From an uncultured Clostridia bacterium (GTDB taxonomy: Bacteria > Bacillota > Clostridia > Peptostreptococcales > Anaerovoracaceae), in the NCBI GenBank assembly GCA_938034165.1, contig CALHKP010000039.1:4756-68755 (forward strand): a DNA stretch of 64,000 bases. The letters are read 5' to 3'. The notes beneath the pieces were generated by a model. It had not been told where the DNA came from and made no database searches. It saw only the letters and a program-made list of their open reading frames with translations. The number at the start of each line of letters is the position of its first letter. The stretch's first letter is position 1. Of this stretch, positions 1 to 8,969 are shown one piece after another. The translations under genes and the position numbers were made by a program.

Positions 1-2
1 GC

Positions 3-89
3 CTTGGCAAAATTACCGTAGATTACAGAATTTCTCTGGGGGGAATATCTGATATGAGAAACGTATTGGAAGTTGAGATTACTGAATAG
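3..89 (+). CDS. C-terminal end of an unidentified protein (partial)
   Basis: The window opens inside a reading frame that runs 28 codons from position 3 to a TAG at 87-89. The tail reads as alternating hydrophobic and charged residues (for example KITVDYRISLGG, then VLEVEITE), which would suit a beta-strand-rich domain. It ends ten bases before the next gene, whose ribosome binding site overlaps the stop region, so the two are probably co-transcribed. The start lies outside the window and I do not recognise the family from this fragment. Confidence 0.5.
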   Translation, partial: LGKITVDYRISLGGISDMRNVLEVEITE

Positions 90-99
90 AGGTGATACC

Positions 100-198
100 A
101 TGAAAAAGAACAAGGTTCTTGCAAGAGTGATTGTAATTGCAATTATAGCATCCATGGTGCTTACAACAGTGCTTTGGGCGCTTCAGGCAGTAGTATAA
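100..198 (+). CDS. Small single-pass membrane peptide (32 aa)
   Basis: An ATG at 100 follows a GAGGTGA ribosome binding site at about 89-95 and opens a 32-codon frame ending in TAA at 196-198. The product has a basic start (MKKNKVLAR) and then an uninterrupted hydrophobic segment of about 20 residues, so it should sit in the membrane with its N-terminus inside. Size and shape resemble the very short DUF4044-type peptides of Bacillota, but this is resemblance only. It lies between the partial upstream gene and the DUF1846 gene, all on the plus strand. Confidence 0.55.
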   Translation: MKKNKVLARVIVIAIIASMVLTTVLWALQAVV

Positions 199-243
199 AA
201 GACCCGAAATTTAAGCGAGTATAAGAAGGAGGAAAAGAAGACA

Positions 244-1758
244 ATGGGCAATATAGGTTTTGATGCTGAGAAATACATCGAGGAGCAGTCTAAGTATATT
301 CTTGAAAGAATAAACGAAGGCAATGGGGAAAGATTATATCTGGAATTTGGCGGAAAGCTGGTTCACGACAAGCACGCGATGAGAGTTTTACCGGGCTTTG
401 ACGAAAACGCGAAGGTTAAGCTTCTTCAGAAAATGAAGGACCAGGCAGAAATTATTATCTGCATTTACGCGGGAGATATTACAACCAACAAAACAAGACA
501 CGATTTCGGCATCACATATGACCTGGAAGTTCTAAGACTCATTGACACCTTCAGAAAATATGACCTTGAGATAAACAGTGTCGTAGTAACAAGATACGAG
601 GACGTTCCGGCTGTCAACATGTTTATAAGCAAGCTTGAGAGAAGAGGAATCAAGACATATAAGCATACCTTCACAAAAGGATATCCTACAGATGTGGACA
701 CTATCGTAAGCGAAGAGGGCTACGGCGCAAACCCATATATAGAAGTAACAAAGCCTCTTGTTGTTGTAACAGGACCGGGAGGTGGCAGCGGCAAGCTGGC
801 AACATGTCTCTCACAGCTTTATCATGACTATATAAGAGGAAGAAAAGTAAGATATGCAAAGTTCGAAACTTTCCCTATCTGGAACCTGCCTTTGAAGCAT
901 CCTGTCAATATAGCATATGAGGCTGCAACAGTAGACCTTAAGGATGTTAACATGATTGACTCCTTCCATTTGGAAGCTTATGGCGTGACAGCTGTAAACT
1001 ACAACCGAGACATAGAAGTTTTCCCTGTAGTTAAGAGAATTATAGAAAAGATTACAGGAGAAGAATCCGAATACAAGTCACCTACGGACATGGGTGTAAA
1101 CCGTATCGCTTACGGAATAACAGACGACGAGGTGTGCCGCGAGGCAGCTTGCCAGGAAGTTATCAGAAGATATCTGATTGCGGAATGCGACTACAAAAAA
1201 GGCAAGATAACAGAAGACGCGCTGGAGAGATCCAAACTTCTGATGAAGGAGCTGGGCAAAGATGTCAGCGACAGAAAGGTTGTTCAGTATGCGAGAGATT
1301 ATGCCGAAAAGAAGAGAAAGTGCAACAAGAGATACGAAAACGTTGTTGTAATGGCTCTCGAAATGCCAAACGGCGAAATAGTAACCGGCAGAAGTTCAAG
1401 AAGAATGGTTGCTGCAGCAGCTATGATTCTGAATGCAATCAAAAAGTTATCGGGAATTGCCGACGATATGATGCTGGTAACTCCACAGGTACTTGAAACA
1501 ACTCAGAAACTCAAGACAGAAATCCTGTCATATGACAGGAGCAGCCTTAACTGCGAAGAAATCCTGATGGCCCTTACTATTTCAGGAACAACAAATCCTT
1601 CAGCTGAGTATGCCAAGAACAAGCTTCCGCTGCTCCATGGCTGTAAGGCGCACTGTACAGCTATTCTGAGTGACAGAGACGAACAGACTCTGAATGCCCT
1701 GGGAATTGATGTTACAAGTGATGCGGAATATGTAACAACAAATCTCTATACAAACTAA
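244..1758 (+). CDS. DUF1846 (UPF0371) family protein
   Basis: The 504-residue product matches the full-length DUF1846/UPF0371 family, cytosolic proteins of Bacillota and Actinobacteria whose structures are known but whose biochemical role is not settled. It starts [15 protein letters not shown], typical of the family. A glycine-rich loop, GPGGGSGK at about residues 177-184, looks like a phosphate-binding turn. The second half contains conserved [12 protein letters not shown] and [10 protein letters not shown] stretches. The start is supported by AAGGAGGAAAAG just upstream. It stands between the small membrane peptide and a ClC channel with no obvious functional partner. Confidence 0.85.
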   Translation: MGNIGFDAEKYIEEQSKYILERINEGNGERLYLEFGGKLVHDKHAMRVLPGFDENAKVKLLQKMKDQAEIIICIYAGDITTNKTRHDFGITYDLEVLRLIDTFRKYDLEINSVVVTRYEDVPAVNMFISKLERRGIKTYKHTFTKGYPTDVDTIVSEEGYGANPYIEVTKPLVVVTGPGGGSGKLATCLSQLYHDYIRGRKVRYAKFETFPIWNLPLKHPVNIAYEAATVDLKDVNMIDSFHLEAYGVTAVNYNRDIEVFPVVKRIIEKITGEESEYKSPTDMGVNRIAYGITDDEVCREAACQEVIRRYLIAECDYKKGKITEDALERSKLLMKELGKDVSDRKVVQYARDYAEKKRKCNKRYENVVVMALEMPNGEIVTGRSSRRMVAAAAMILNAIKKLSGIADDMMLVTPQVLETTQKLKTEILSYDRSSLNCEEILMALTISGTTNPSAEYAKNKLPLLHGCKAHCTAILSDRDEQTLNALGIDVTSDAEYVTTNLYTN

Positions 1759-1824
1759 CAGCTGGTCTTAAGGCTGCAACGGAAGGTTTAATGGGATTTT
1801 CCCAGAGATTAAAAGGAAACATTT

Positions 1825-3387
1825 ATGAAAACAAAAACGAAAGCTACATTAGAAAAGTTTTCAAATATGAAATACAGCCTTCTTGCAGGAGGCGTCATAG
1901 TGGGAGCGGTCAGCGGACTTCTGGTGTCTCTCTTTCGAATGGTGCTTCAGCAGGCGGAACAGTTCAGAAACACGCTTCTGGAAAATGCAGACGGAATGTT
2001 TATCACAATAATCTTCGCATATATTGCGGCATTTGTGGTTGTAAGTGCATGCTGCACAAAAGTTCCTCTGTGTTCCGGCTCCGGAATACCCCAGGTGAAG
2101 GGTGAGCTGAGAGGCCAGATTGAACAAAACCCTCTTGCTATAATTATCGCCAAGTTTGCAGGGGGTGTTGCTACAATAGGCGCAGGACTTTCTCTTGGAA
2201 GAGAAGGCCCTTCCGTTCAGCTAGGTGCAATGACAGGAAAAGGCTGCGCCAGACTGACGGGAAAATTAGGAATAGAAGAAAAGATGATGATGACCTGCGG
2301 AGCTGCGGCAGGTCTTTCAGGTGCATTCTGTGCTCCCCTTGCCGGAACGGTATTCGCCCTAGAAGAGCTTCACAAGAATTTCTCCACCGGCGTAATGGTA
2401 AGCACTATGGCAGCTTCCATAGCGGCAGATTTTGTGGCATCCTATATATTCGGACTGTCACCTGTGTTTGATCTTCCGAAATCCATGAGAATGCCTTTGT
2501 CGGCTTATTGGCAGATAATCTGTCTGGGACTGGTTCTGGGGGTGTTCGGCGTGTTCTATAACAAATGCACTGATATGTTCCAGAATCTTTATGCAAAACT
2601 GGATAGATTTCCGGCATCCAAAACCCTAAAAGTTCTGGTGCCTTTTGTCTTTGCGGGAATATTTGCAGCAGTATATCCTTTGGTTCTTGGCAGCGGACAT
2701 CCTCTTGCCGCAAGAATCGCAAGGGGAGAATTTGTTCTCAAAGCGCTTGTGGTTCTGCTGATAATCAAATTCCTGTTTTCCATGATTTCATTTGCATCCG
2801 GTGTGCCGGGAGGAATTTTCCTACCTCTTCTGGTGTTGGGCTCAATTATAGGGGGAATCTTCGGGGGAGTTATGAACGAACTGGGATTCGGAGAGCAGTA
2901 TACAGTCAACTTTGTTATTCTGGGCATGACAGGAGCTTTTACTGCAATAGTGCGCTCTCCTGTTACAGGGGTAATTCTGATAACAGAAATGACCGGCGAG
3001 TTTACGAACTTTATGCCTCTTGCTATAGTTGCACTGGTTTCTTTCGTAACTGCTGACCTTCTCGGAGGAATTCCGATTTACGATCAGCTCCTTACAAGGA
3101 TGCTTGCCGGAAAAGAAGAGATTTCGGATGAGGCCCGTCACAAGAGAAAGCTTCTTATCGAAAGTCAGGTTTATATGGGAAGTCTGATGGATGGAGGCAA
3201 GGTTTCCAAGATGCTTCTTCCGAAGGGTTGTTTAATCGTTTCGGTGCAGAGGGACGGCAAAGAATTCGTGCCTGACGGAGATACTGTCTTAAGAGGCGGC
3301 GATGAGCTTATTATCCTGTGTGCAGAAGGTTATGTTGCAACCGTTGAAGACAAGCTCGAAAAAATATGCAAATCAATAGTAGGATAA
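1825..3387 (+). CDS. ClC-family chloride channel or Cl-/H+ antiporter with C-terminal TrkA-C domain
   Basis: A 520-residue polytopic membrane protein carrying the ClC selectivity-filter motifs: GSGIP at about 85-89, GREGP at 125-129 (the gating glutamate is E127) and GIFLP further on. The LEEL at about 179-182 has a glutamate where the antiporters keep their internal proton glutamate, which favours Cl-/H+ exchange over a passive channel. The last roughly 80 residues, after the membrane part, form a TrkA-C/RCK-C-like regulatory domain (for example VSVQRDGKEFVPDGDTVL), where many bacterial ClCs bind a small ligand. It starts at an ATG behind AAAAGGAAAC. Terminator-like hairpins follow the stop. 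Confidence 0.9.
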   Translation: MKTKTKATLEKFSNMKYSLLAGGVIVGAVSGLLVSLFRMVLQQAEQFRNTLLENADGMFITIIFAYIAAFVVVSACCTKVPLCSGSGIPQVKGELRGQIEQNPLAIIIAKFAGGVATIGAGLSLGREGPSVQLGAMTGKGCARLTGKLGIEEKMMMTCGAAAGLSGAFCAPLAGTVFALEELHKNFSTGVMVSTMAASIAADFVASYIFGLSPVFDLPKSMRMPLSAYWQIICLGLVLGVFGVFYNKCTDMFQNLYAKLDRFPASKTLKVLVPFVFAGIFAAVYPLVLGSGHPLAARIARGEFVLKALVVLLIIKFLFSMISFASGVPGGIFLPLLVLGSIIGGIFGGVMNELGFGEQYTVNFVILGMTGAFTAIVRSPVTGVILITEMTGEFTNFMPLAIVALVSFVTADLLGGIPIYDQLLTRMLAGKEEISDEARHKRKLLIESQVYMGSLMDGGKVSKMLLPKGCLIVSVQRDGKEFVPDGDTVLRGGDELIILCAEGYVATVEDKLEKICKSIVG

Positions 3388-3414
3388 GCACCCCCGAAAG
3401 CAGGGACTCAATAA

Positions 3415-3456
3415 GAAAATAAAAAGGCGGAGCCAAGACGACAAAAACGGCTCCGC
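3415..3456 (-). terminator. Rho-independent terminator of the phosphohexomutase gene
   Basis: An 8-bp perfect stem (3427-3434 with 3449-3456) is followed on the minus strand by a T-rich run (the A-rich 3415-3425 on the plus strand). It lies about 80 bases past the stop of the minus-strand phosphohexomutase gene. Confidence 0.75.
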
Positions 3457-3462
3457 TAAAAG

Positions 3463-3530
3463 AACCTTTGTCCATGGATTTCACTTTGTGGAACACCGCG
3501 CGTTACTGCGGAGACGGACGAAGGTTTTTT
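3463..3530 (+). terminator. Large branched hairpin with T-run, probable terminator after the ClC gene
   Basis: Arms at 3463-3473 and 3516-3526 pair over 11 bp with one G-T wobble, and a six-T run at 3525-3530 follows on the plus strand. The 42-base interior holds a second small stem (3496-3499 with 3508-3511), so the folded RNA would be branched, larger than an ordinary terminator. A small structured RNA cannot be excluded. Confidence 0.5.
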
Positions 3531-3535
3531 GCATG

Positions 3536-5062
3536 TTATAGGGCTGAAATATCAAGTTCTTCGTATTTTGCGATAAAAGGCCTTACGATATCTGCGATTT
3601 GTCTGCAGCCACCCTCAACGCTGCTTTCGATGTTCAGTGGCATAATCGGATCGTGCAGTGATTTGCGCAGGAGAAGCCATCCGTCGGTATCCGGAGAATC
3701 AAAGTTGATACGAACTCCTTCGTAGTTTGGCTCTTCCAGGGAAGCAAATGATATTTCGCCGGCCTTTACAGCATCTGTAAGTTCAGAAATGATTCTGTCT
3801 CCCAGAGCCCCAAAGTCCTCAGCCAGGATAGGGAATCTTACTTCTCTTGATTCGGCAGGTTTTGCAAGTCCCGAAATCAAAGTTGAAATTCCGCGGCCTT
3901 CTTTGTGTAAGAGGGCCGTTTTTATTACAATCTTTGTTGCAAGATATGCACCGTCGTCAAGGAAGTAGTTTTCTTTGTATGCGGCATGACCGGAAGTTTC
4001 TATGGCCAGCTGACTGTCTGTACCTTGTTCACAAAGCTCATTTGCCTTGTTGATAACATTCTTGTATCCTCGTTTGAATCTCAGATGCTTGAGTCCGAGT
4101 TCCTGCTCAAGAAAAGCAGTAAGAGGTTTTCCGGTGATGCTGTCAGTTACAACAGTAGTTCCTGGGAATTTATCTGCAATGAGAGCTGCAGCAAGAGCTA
4201 CAATGGCATCTCTGTTGATTTCGTTTCCGTGTTCGTCTACGGCAGAAGCGCGGTCTACATCAGTATCAAAGATAAGACCTAAGTTTGTTTTCGCTTCTGA
4301 AACTTTAGCACAGATAGAAGCTATTGCTTCTTTGTTTTCGGGATTTGGTGCGTGGTTAGGGAAGCTTCCATCAGGTTCTAGGAATTGTGATGATGAAACG
4401 TCAGCACCCAGTGGTTCCAATACATGACTTGCATAAAATCCGCCGGCACCGTTACCTGCGTCTACAGTGATGGAAAGTCCCTTGAGTGGCTTGTCTCCGT
4501 CACCCACATTTTCTGTAATCAGACTTCTGAGGTGTTTGCAGTAAACACTCATTAGGTCAACTTCTGTTACATTGTCTTCTGCGTGAGCAGGCATAAGTCT
4601 TCCGAGAATAGAATTGGATTCAGCAAAGTTGATGATGTCAGCGATGTCTGCTTTGTCCAAGCCGCCATTTGCATCGAAGAATTTCATTCCGTTTCTGTTC
4701 ATAGGAAGATGGCTTGCTGTAATCATTACGGAGCCGTCACACTTGAATTCCGGGAAAACAGTTGCCATAAACATTGCAGGGGTTGAAGCAAGCCCGCAAA
4801 CGAGAATCTTGCATCCGTATCCGGAAAGGGCATTTGCAAAAGCCTGTTCCAGAGCAGGGCCTGAAAGTCTTGAATCTCTTCCCACTGCAACCGAAAGCTC
4901 AGAAGGAGCCTTGCCTGTCTTGAGAGTCAGAAGGTAGAGAAATCCCTTAGCCAGTCTTTCGACTGCTTCTTCTGTAAGATTGATAGTTTCTCCGGGTATA
5001 TTATCCATAGCAATGCCTCTGATATCACTGCCGTTTTGGAGCTTGGAATAATCGTATTTCAT
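3536..5062 (-). CDS. Phosphomannomutase/phosphoglucomutase family enzyme
   Basis: A 508-residue alpha-D-phosphohexomutase that interconverts sugar 1- and 6-phosphates for cell-envelope polysaccharide precursors. The phosphoserine loop is TASHLP at residues 115-120 (S117), with Leu where most relatives have Asn. The metal loop DTDVDR is at 266-271 and the sugar-binding loop ETSGH at 355-359. A GRDSR motif at 61-65 and the C-terminal phosphate-binding region are present. Start is the ATG behind AGAGGTGA. It is divergent from the sortase gene and convergent with the ClC gene. The motifs do not decide between mannose and glucose as substrate. Confidence 0.88.
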   Translation of the reverse strand: MKYDYSKLQNGSDIRGIAMDNIPGETINLTEEAVERLAKGFLYLLTLKTGKAPSELSVAVGRDSRLSGPALEQAFANALSGYGCKILVCGLASTPAMFMATVFPEFKCDGSVMITASHLPMNRNGMKFFDANGGLDKADIADIINFAESNSILGRLMPAHAEDNVTEVDLMSVYCKHLRSLITENVGDGDKPLKGLSITVDAGNGAGGFYASHVLEPLGADVSSSQFLEPDGSFPNHAPNPENKEAIASICAKVSEAKTNLGLIFDTDVDRASAVDEHGNEINRDAIVALAAALIADKFPGTTVVTDSITGKPLTAFLEQELGLKHLRFKRGYKNVINKANELCEQGTDSQLAIETSGHAAYKENYFLDDGAYLATKIVIKTALLHKEGRGISTLISGLAKPAESREVRFPILAEDFGALGDRIISELTDAVKAGEISFASLEEPNYEGVRINFDSPDTDGWLLLRKSLHDPIMPLNIESSVEGGCRQIADIVRPFIAKYEELDISAL

Positions 5063-5230
5063 TGGTCACCTCTGTATATATAATTGTAAATCTAATAGCC
5101 TTATCTCTTAATTATATTTCACTTGGATAAAGTCTGCAAGGGATATTGTGAGAATAGAAAAGATAGTGTAGAATATAAAAAGCGGAAGGCCTTTGCCAAA
5201 AGCAAGAAGACAGACAGGAGAAAATCAGTC

Positions 5231-5983
5231 ATGAAAGAGAAAAAAGAAAAGAAGAAATCAGGAATCTTGTACAAGATAGTAATGACGATTCTGATATGCA
5301 TAATCATCTTTAGCGGAGTCAAACTGGGCAAGATTTTTTATGAATACTATAAAGGGAGCAAAGTATATGACGGCATAGCAGACCTTGCCGGAGTTGCCGA
5401 CGGAATGGATGTAAAAATCAATTGGGAGGCACTGGAAAAGGAAAACCCTGACATAGTTGCATGGCTATATTGCAAGGATACAGTAATCAACTATCCGGTG
5501 GTTCAGGGAACAGATAATACCTTCTACCTGAACAGAATGTTTAACAAAGACTGGAACGTAAAAGGAACACTCTTCGTGGACTACAGAGATGAGGCTCCGT
5601 TTGAGAATTTCAATACAGTGATTTACGGTCACAGGATGAAAGACGGAAGCATGTTCAAATGCCTCGGAGAGTACAGAGATACAGAAGGATATTACAAAAA
5701 ACACAAGAAAATGAAACTCTACACCAAAGAGAAAAAGTATGAACTCCAGCTCTTCGGCGCAGCAACCATACCTTCAGACAGCGAAATGTATGACATGTGG
5801 CTGACAGAGGATGGGGAAAAACAGGAATACATAAACTGGATTTTAGAAAACAATGAGATACCGGGATATGACGGCTCTGTTCAGGTCAGCTCCTCAGACA
5901 AGCTGGTAATGCTGAGCACATGCACATACGAATTTGAAAATGCAAGACTGTGCGTGTGGGGAAAACTTGTAGAGAAGGAATAG
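5231..5983 (+). CDS. srtB: Class B sortase
   Basis: A 250-residue membrane-anchored cysteine transpeptidase: a short lysine-rich cytoplasmic N-terminus (MKEKKEKKKSG), one transmembrane helix (about 15-35) and an extracellular sortase domain. Catalytic residues are His134 (IYGHRM), Cys231 (LSTCTYEF) and Arg239 (ARLCVWGK), and the spacing and WLYCKDTVINYPVVQG region fit class B. I start it at 5231, behind AGGAG, not at the in-frame TTG 36 codons upstream, because that extension would put a lysine-rich run ahead of the membrane anchor. No LPXTG- or NPQTN-type substrate gene is next to it, so its substrate must be encoded elsewhere. Confidence 0.88.
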   Translation: MKEKKEKKKSGILYKIVMTILICIIIFSGVKLGKIFYEYYKGSKVYDGIADLAGVADGMDVKINWEALEKENPDIVAWLYCKDTVINYPVVQGTDNTFYLNRMFNKDWNVKGTLFVDYRDEAPFENFNTVIYGHRMKDGSMFKCLGEYRDTEGYYKKHKKMKLYTKEKKYELQLFGAATIPSDSEMYDMWLTEDGEKQEYINWILENNEIPGYDGSVQVSSSDKLVMLSTCTYEFENARLCVWGKLVEKE

Positions 5984-6033
5984 ATTAAAATATTTGGAAA
6001 CAAGCGTGTTACACTGAGTATAATTGATAAATG

Positions 6034-6084
6034 AAGGGACTTTTGCACCAACAGAAAAAACTGTTAATGCAAAAGTCCCTTTTA
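6034..6084. terminator. Strong bidirectional rho-independent terminator
   Basis: A 14-bp perfect stem (6034-6047 with 6068-6081) has A-runs on the left and T-runs on the right. It can end both the plus-strand sortase transcript and the minus-strand gene at 6101-6418. Confidence 0.85.
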
Positions 6085-6100
6085 TGTGGCAAAGACCGGA

Positions 6101-6418
6101 TTATTCTTCTTGTTCTTCCAATTGTTTAGCAACTTCTTTCCAATAATCTTTTAGCATATCAAGTATGAGTTTTGCATCCTGAAGTTCTGTTTCGGGATTA
6201 TATTCTTGCATCTCACTGAAGGTGCCCGAATCACTTACAATTCCTAACAGCCATTTTCCAAGAAGTGACTTTTTGTATTTGAAAATCAGGCACTCTATGC
6301 CGTCTTCATCCGTGAACGAGTTGGTGTACTCTATTTTTCTTGGTCTGTGCCCTAATTCCTGCGGATCTGCTAACCAGCTTTCCATTTCTAACATTGCTTG
6401 TTCGATCTTGTTTTCCAT
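6101..6418 (-). CDS. Hypothetical protein, 105 aa
   Basis: A short acidic, soluble-looking protein (starts MENKIEQAMLEMESWLADP, ends with a Glu/Gln-rich helix). It has a helical N-terminus, a central beta-rich part (ECLIFKYKKSLLGKWLLGIV) and a C-terminal amphipathic helix. I do not recognise a family. The ribosome binding site is weak (ACGGG). It points away from the immunity-like genes at 6733-8278 and shares a terminator with the sortase gene. Size and setting resemble small accessory proteins, and the gene is bounded by non-coding DNA on both sides. Confidence 0.6.
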   Translation of the reverse strand: MENKIEQAMLEMESWLADPQELGHRPRKIEYTNSFTDEDGIECLIFKYKKSLLGKWLLGIVSDSGTFSEMQEYNPETELQDAKLILDMLKDYWKEVAKQLEEQEE

Positions 6419-6565
6419 TTTAATTTACCCGTCTTTCAATTAACCAAAGAATCTGTTGATATGCACAGTATAACATATATCTATGAAAAATTCATAAAAA
6501 ATAGCTGTACAAATTAGGAATTTTACTGTATTATTGTGATAATGAAAATTCAGAAGATTCACCTT

Positions 6566-6626
6566 AACGACTGAGTTTAGCGATATTTAGTCGTTGTAGC
6601 CGTGGCATCGAAATCGAAAGTCACGG
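6566..6626 (+). promoter_or_regulatory. Two stem-loops upstream of the immunity-like genes
   Basis: Two perfect short inverted repeats lie in tandem: 7 bp (6566-6572 with 6589-6595) and 6 bp (6599-6604 with 6621-6626). They fall in the 313-base gap before the gene at 6733. The same stretch stays open in one frame from 6581 to 6742 and could encode a plausible-looking peptide (KVTAEVKSVEHVRLKEAV), so the DNA may be a decayed gene end rather than a regulatory leader. No convincing promoter pair was found in the gap. Confidence 0.35.
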
Positions 6627-6732
6627 CTGAAGTAAAATCGGTAGAACATGTAAGGCTGAAAGAAGCTGTAAAGGGCTATAAAAATAGAATAGATTTTAAA
6701 TATGAAACTAGATGTGTAGGAGGAGTTGCTTT

Positions 6733-7263
6733 ATGGGTAATATAAAGGCATATGCGGTTTATGGCTTCGTAAATAATGAAAAAGAAGAATGGATTAAGCG
6801 TATAGAAAATTTTAATAAAATATGTGAAATACTGGGGATAAAAGCTAATAGGTGTTCAGTATTTAGCGCGAAAGATAACAATATACAATCTCTAAGAGGT
6901 TTAGAAAATAAAATAGGAAAGCTTTATCAAAAAGGAGACGTTGTAGACGGCATGGAGTTCTATCTGCTACCGGAAAACTTTACTACAATTATCTTTGATT
7001 TTGCAGTGACTATATCTTGCAATGGCGGTTCAGAGGGATACTGTGCTGTGATGCTAAATACAAAATATAGCAATTATTATAGCTCCCATATAAATGAAAA
7101 TGAACTTATAAAAGTCTTAAAAGAGAATATTGAACCAAGAAGTGGAGAAATATTTGAAATGGATATCAAAGAGTGCCCGGGTAGCTATATTTTCAGGCAT
7201 GAAAGTGATTATGAGTATATGGATGAAGACTTTACATCTCTAAATATTATACGTGAAATTTAG
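6733..7263 (+). CDS. Hypothetical protein, probably immunity-type (176 aa)
   Basis: A soluble acidic protein (starts MGNIKAYAVYGFVNNEKEEW) with an alpha/beta pattern and no membrane segment. I do not recognise a family. Length, acidity, A+T-rich codon use and its place 40 bases upstream of an Imm26/Imm51-like protein make an immunity protein of a polymorphic-toxin system the best guess. The start at 6733 sits behind AGGAGG; the upstream in-frame ATG would add seven residues that overlap that ribosome binding site. No toxin gene is adjacent. Confidence 0.55.
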   Translation: MGNIKAYAVYGFVNNEKEEWIKRIENFNKICEILGIKANRCSVFSAKDNNIQSLRGLENKIGKLYQKGDVVDGMEFYLLPENFTTIIFDFAVTISCNGGSEGYCAVMLNTKYSNYYSSHINENELIKVLKENIEPRSGEIFEMDIKECPGSYIFRHESDYEYMDEDFTSLNIIREI

Positions 7264-7303
7264 GAGACGCAATATGTTGAAAAAAATGGAGGTATTTTAA
7301 AAG

Positions 7304-8278
7304 ATGGGTTATAAAATTAATACAGAACTGCCGATGTTGAAGAGAGAAGATTACTTTAAAAATGGTTTTGTTGGGCCAGAGCTGAACTTTATAAAAAGAA
7401 CCAGGCCTAAACTAGCCAAAGGGGATGTGTTTGCTCTTAACTTGTTTGAGGATGTGTTCTTTTACGGTGTGGTTCTACATGTCGATCCCAGAGAAGATCG
7501 GTGGCATGTAGGAGACGTTTTTATTTGTGTTCTGAAAAAATACACTATTGGCCTCGATAAGGATATTTGCATTGAGGCTATCCAAAAAAACGATGTACTA
7601 TGTTTGCCTCCATGTACTCACATACGTTTATGGCGCCAGGGTTATCTTATAAATATTGGATACAATGTAGCAGATGGAATTGATTTCACATATGGAATCC
7701 AATCACATAGCCTAAAATCTAAATGTGGAGTTGTCGATGAATCCGGAGAAGAAATGGATTTTATACCTGATATCATCGGAGATTCTGGATTTACACTTGA
7801 CAATGGAGTGTGTAACCGCATGATGCTTGCGATTTTAGATGATAATTCTTTTTTGGATACAGAAACTAAATACAGATTCAATGAGTATATGTATAACCTC
7901 ATAAATAAGAAAGAAGAACCTATAGATGTGGAGAGTTTAACAGGATTTGACAGAGAAATATATCCATTCACTTTTTCAAAAGCACATAGCCGCAGATTCG
8001 AAGTTATGCTAACTAAATTTGAAGAGTTGGAATATCTGTTTGAAGGAACTCTTGGTGAAGGCGGCGGATACGATTGGGCAAGCATTTTCAAGCTTTATAT
8101 AAAGGAGAATTATCCGGAAGATAGGAAAAGAATAAAATTCGATCCGGAAGCAGAGATGTTTTATATGTACTCTTCTAATGAAGAATTGTTAAAGGAAATA
8201 TTATCTAAAGTTTGCGCTGAGATTAAAGAGAATAAGCTGAAGAACTACATTTCCAGGATTAAGTTTGAAATGATTTAA
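7304..8278 (+). CDS. Two-domain immunity protein (Imm26-like plus Imm51-like)
   Basis: The 324-residue product has two recognisable parts. Residues about 38-120 carry the Imm26 pattern (KGDVFALNLFEDVFFYGVVL, then GDVFICVLKK). Residues about 215-310 carry the Imm51 pattern (GEGGGYDWASIF, then IKFDPEAEMFYMYSSNEEL). Both families neutralise secreted polymorphic toxins of neighbouring bacteria. No polymorphic toxin or secretion gene lies nearby, so it would act as an orphan protecting against toxins of others. The gene is A+T-rich compared with its flanks, which suggests transfer. It starts behind GGAGG at 7289-7293. Family assignment is by motif reading only. Confidence 0.6.
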   Translation: MGYKINTELPMLKREDYFKNGFVGPELNFIKRTRPKLAKGDVFALNLFEDVFFYGVVLHVDPREDRWHVGDVFICVLKKYTIGLDKDICIEAIQKNDVLCLPPCTHIRLWRQGYLINIGYNVADGIDFTYGIQSHSLKSKCGVVDESGEEMDFIPDIIGDSGFTLDNGVCNRMMLAILDDNSFLDTETKYRFNEYMYNLINKKEEPIDVESLTGFDREIYPFTFSKAHSRRFEVMLTKFEELEYLFEGTLGEGGGYDWASIFKLYIKENYPEDRKRIKFDPEAEMFYMYSSNEELLKEILSKVCAEIKENKLKNYISRIKFEMI

Positions 8279-8298
8279 AATCACATAATGCATGACTG

Positions 8299-8335
8299 AA
8301 AAAAGGGCTGCGATTTGCAGCCCTTTTAGAATGTC
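8299..8335. terminator. Bidirectional terminator, copy 1 of a repeated 37-bp block
   Basis: Stem 8305-8311 with 8317-8323 and a five-base loop is flanked by A6 and T4. It lies between the convergent immunity gene and the phosphoribosyltransferase gene. The entire block 8299-8335 is identical to 15966-16002. Confidence 0.8.
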
Positions 8336-8354
8336 CGAAGTTTCGGATGTTGAA

Positions 8355-8909
8355 CTATTCTTTTATTGTTCCGTCGGCGTTGAAGAGCGGAAGTTTTTCC
8401 AGGAAGATTATATCATCTCTGTCTGCTGCATCGCCCTCTGCGAGAACTGTTGCTTTTCCGACTATGTTTCCACCAACTTGATTAACAAGAGTTTCCAGTG
8501 ATTTGAGGGATTCTCCTGTGCTGATTACATCGTCTACAATCAGGATTCTTTTGCCTTTCATCATTTCGGCTTCTTTCTGGCCGAGGCAAAGTGTCTGAAT
8601 ATGATCTGTAGTAATTGAGTTAACTTCTGTTGAGATTACATTTTGCATATAAAGCTTAGGAGCTTTTCTTGCCACGATGTAGTCATCTGTTCCTGCCTGT
8701 CTTGCCATTTCGTAAGCAAGGGGAATTCCTTTGGATTCGGCAGTGATGATAACATCGAATTCCGGTGAACGTTTGAGAAGCTCTTCAGCTGCTGCCTTTG
8801 TTATTTCTACATCGCTGAACATGATAAATGCTGCGATATAAAGTTCATCATTGATTGGACAAAGAGGAAGCTGTCTTTTCAGTCCTGCTATAGTCATTTC
8901 ATGAAACAT
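8355..8909 (-). CDS. Purine phosphoribosyltransferase (adenine PRT-like)
   Basis: A 184-residue type I phosphoribosyltransferase that joins a purine base to PRPP for nucleotide salvage. The PRPP-binding loop ILIVDDVISTGES is at residues 122-134, and FDVIITAESKGIPLAYEMAR at about 51-70 matches the adenine/xanthine PRT core. The start is the ATG behind AAAGGA. It lies 60 bases downstream of a purine permease on the same strand, and the two are probably one salvage unit. The motifs do not decide between adenine, xanthine and guanine as base. Confidence 0.75.
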   Translation of the reverse strand: MFHEMTIAGLKRQLPLCPINDELYIAAFIMFSDVEITKAAAEELLKRSPEFDVIITAESKGIPLAYEMARQAGTDDYIVARKAPKLYMQNVISTEVNSITTDHIQTLCLGQKEAEMMKGKRILIVDDVISTGESLKSLETLVNQVGGNIVGKATVLAEGDAADRDDIIFLEKLPLFNADGTIKE

Positions 8910-8969
8910 GATATTTTCCTTTCCGGTATATAACCAAACTGCATAACCAGAGTCACAAAGGCTCAGAGT

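Noticed and set aside
6419..8354. Polymorphic toxin gene paired with the immunity-like proteins
   Set aside because: No large secreted protein, WXG or LXG domain, or toxin C-terminus was found on either strand nearby.
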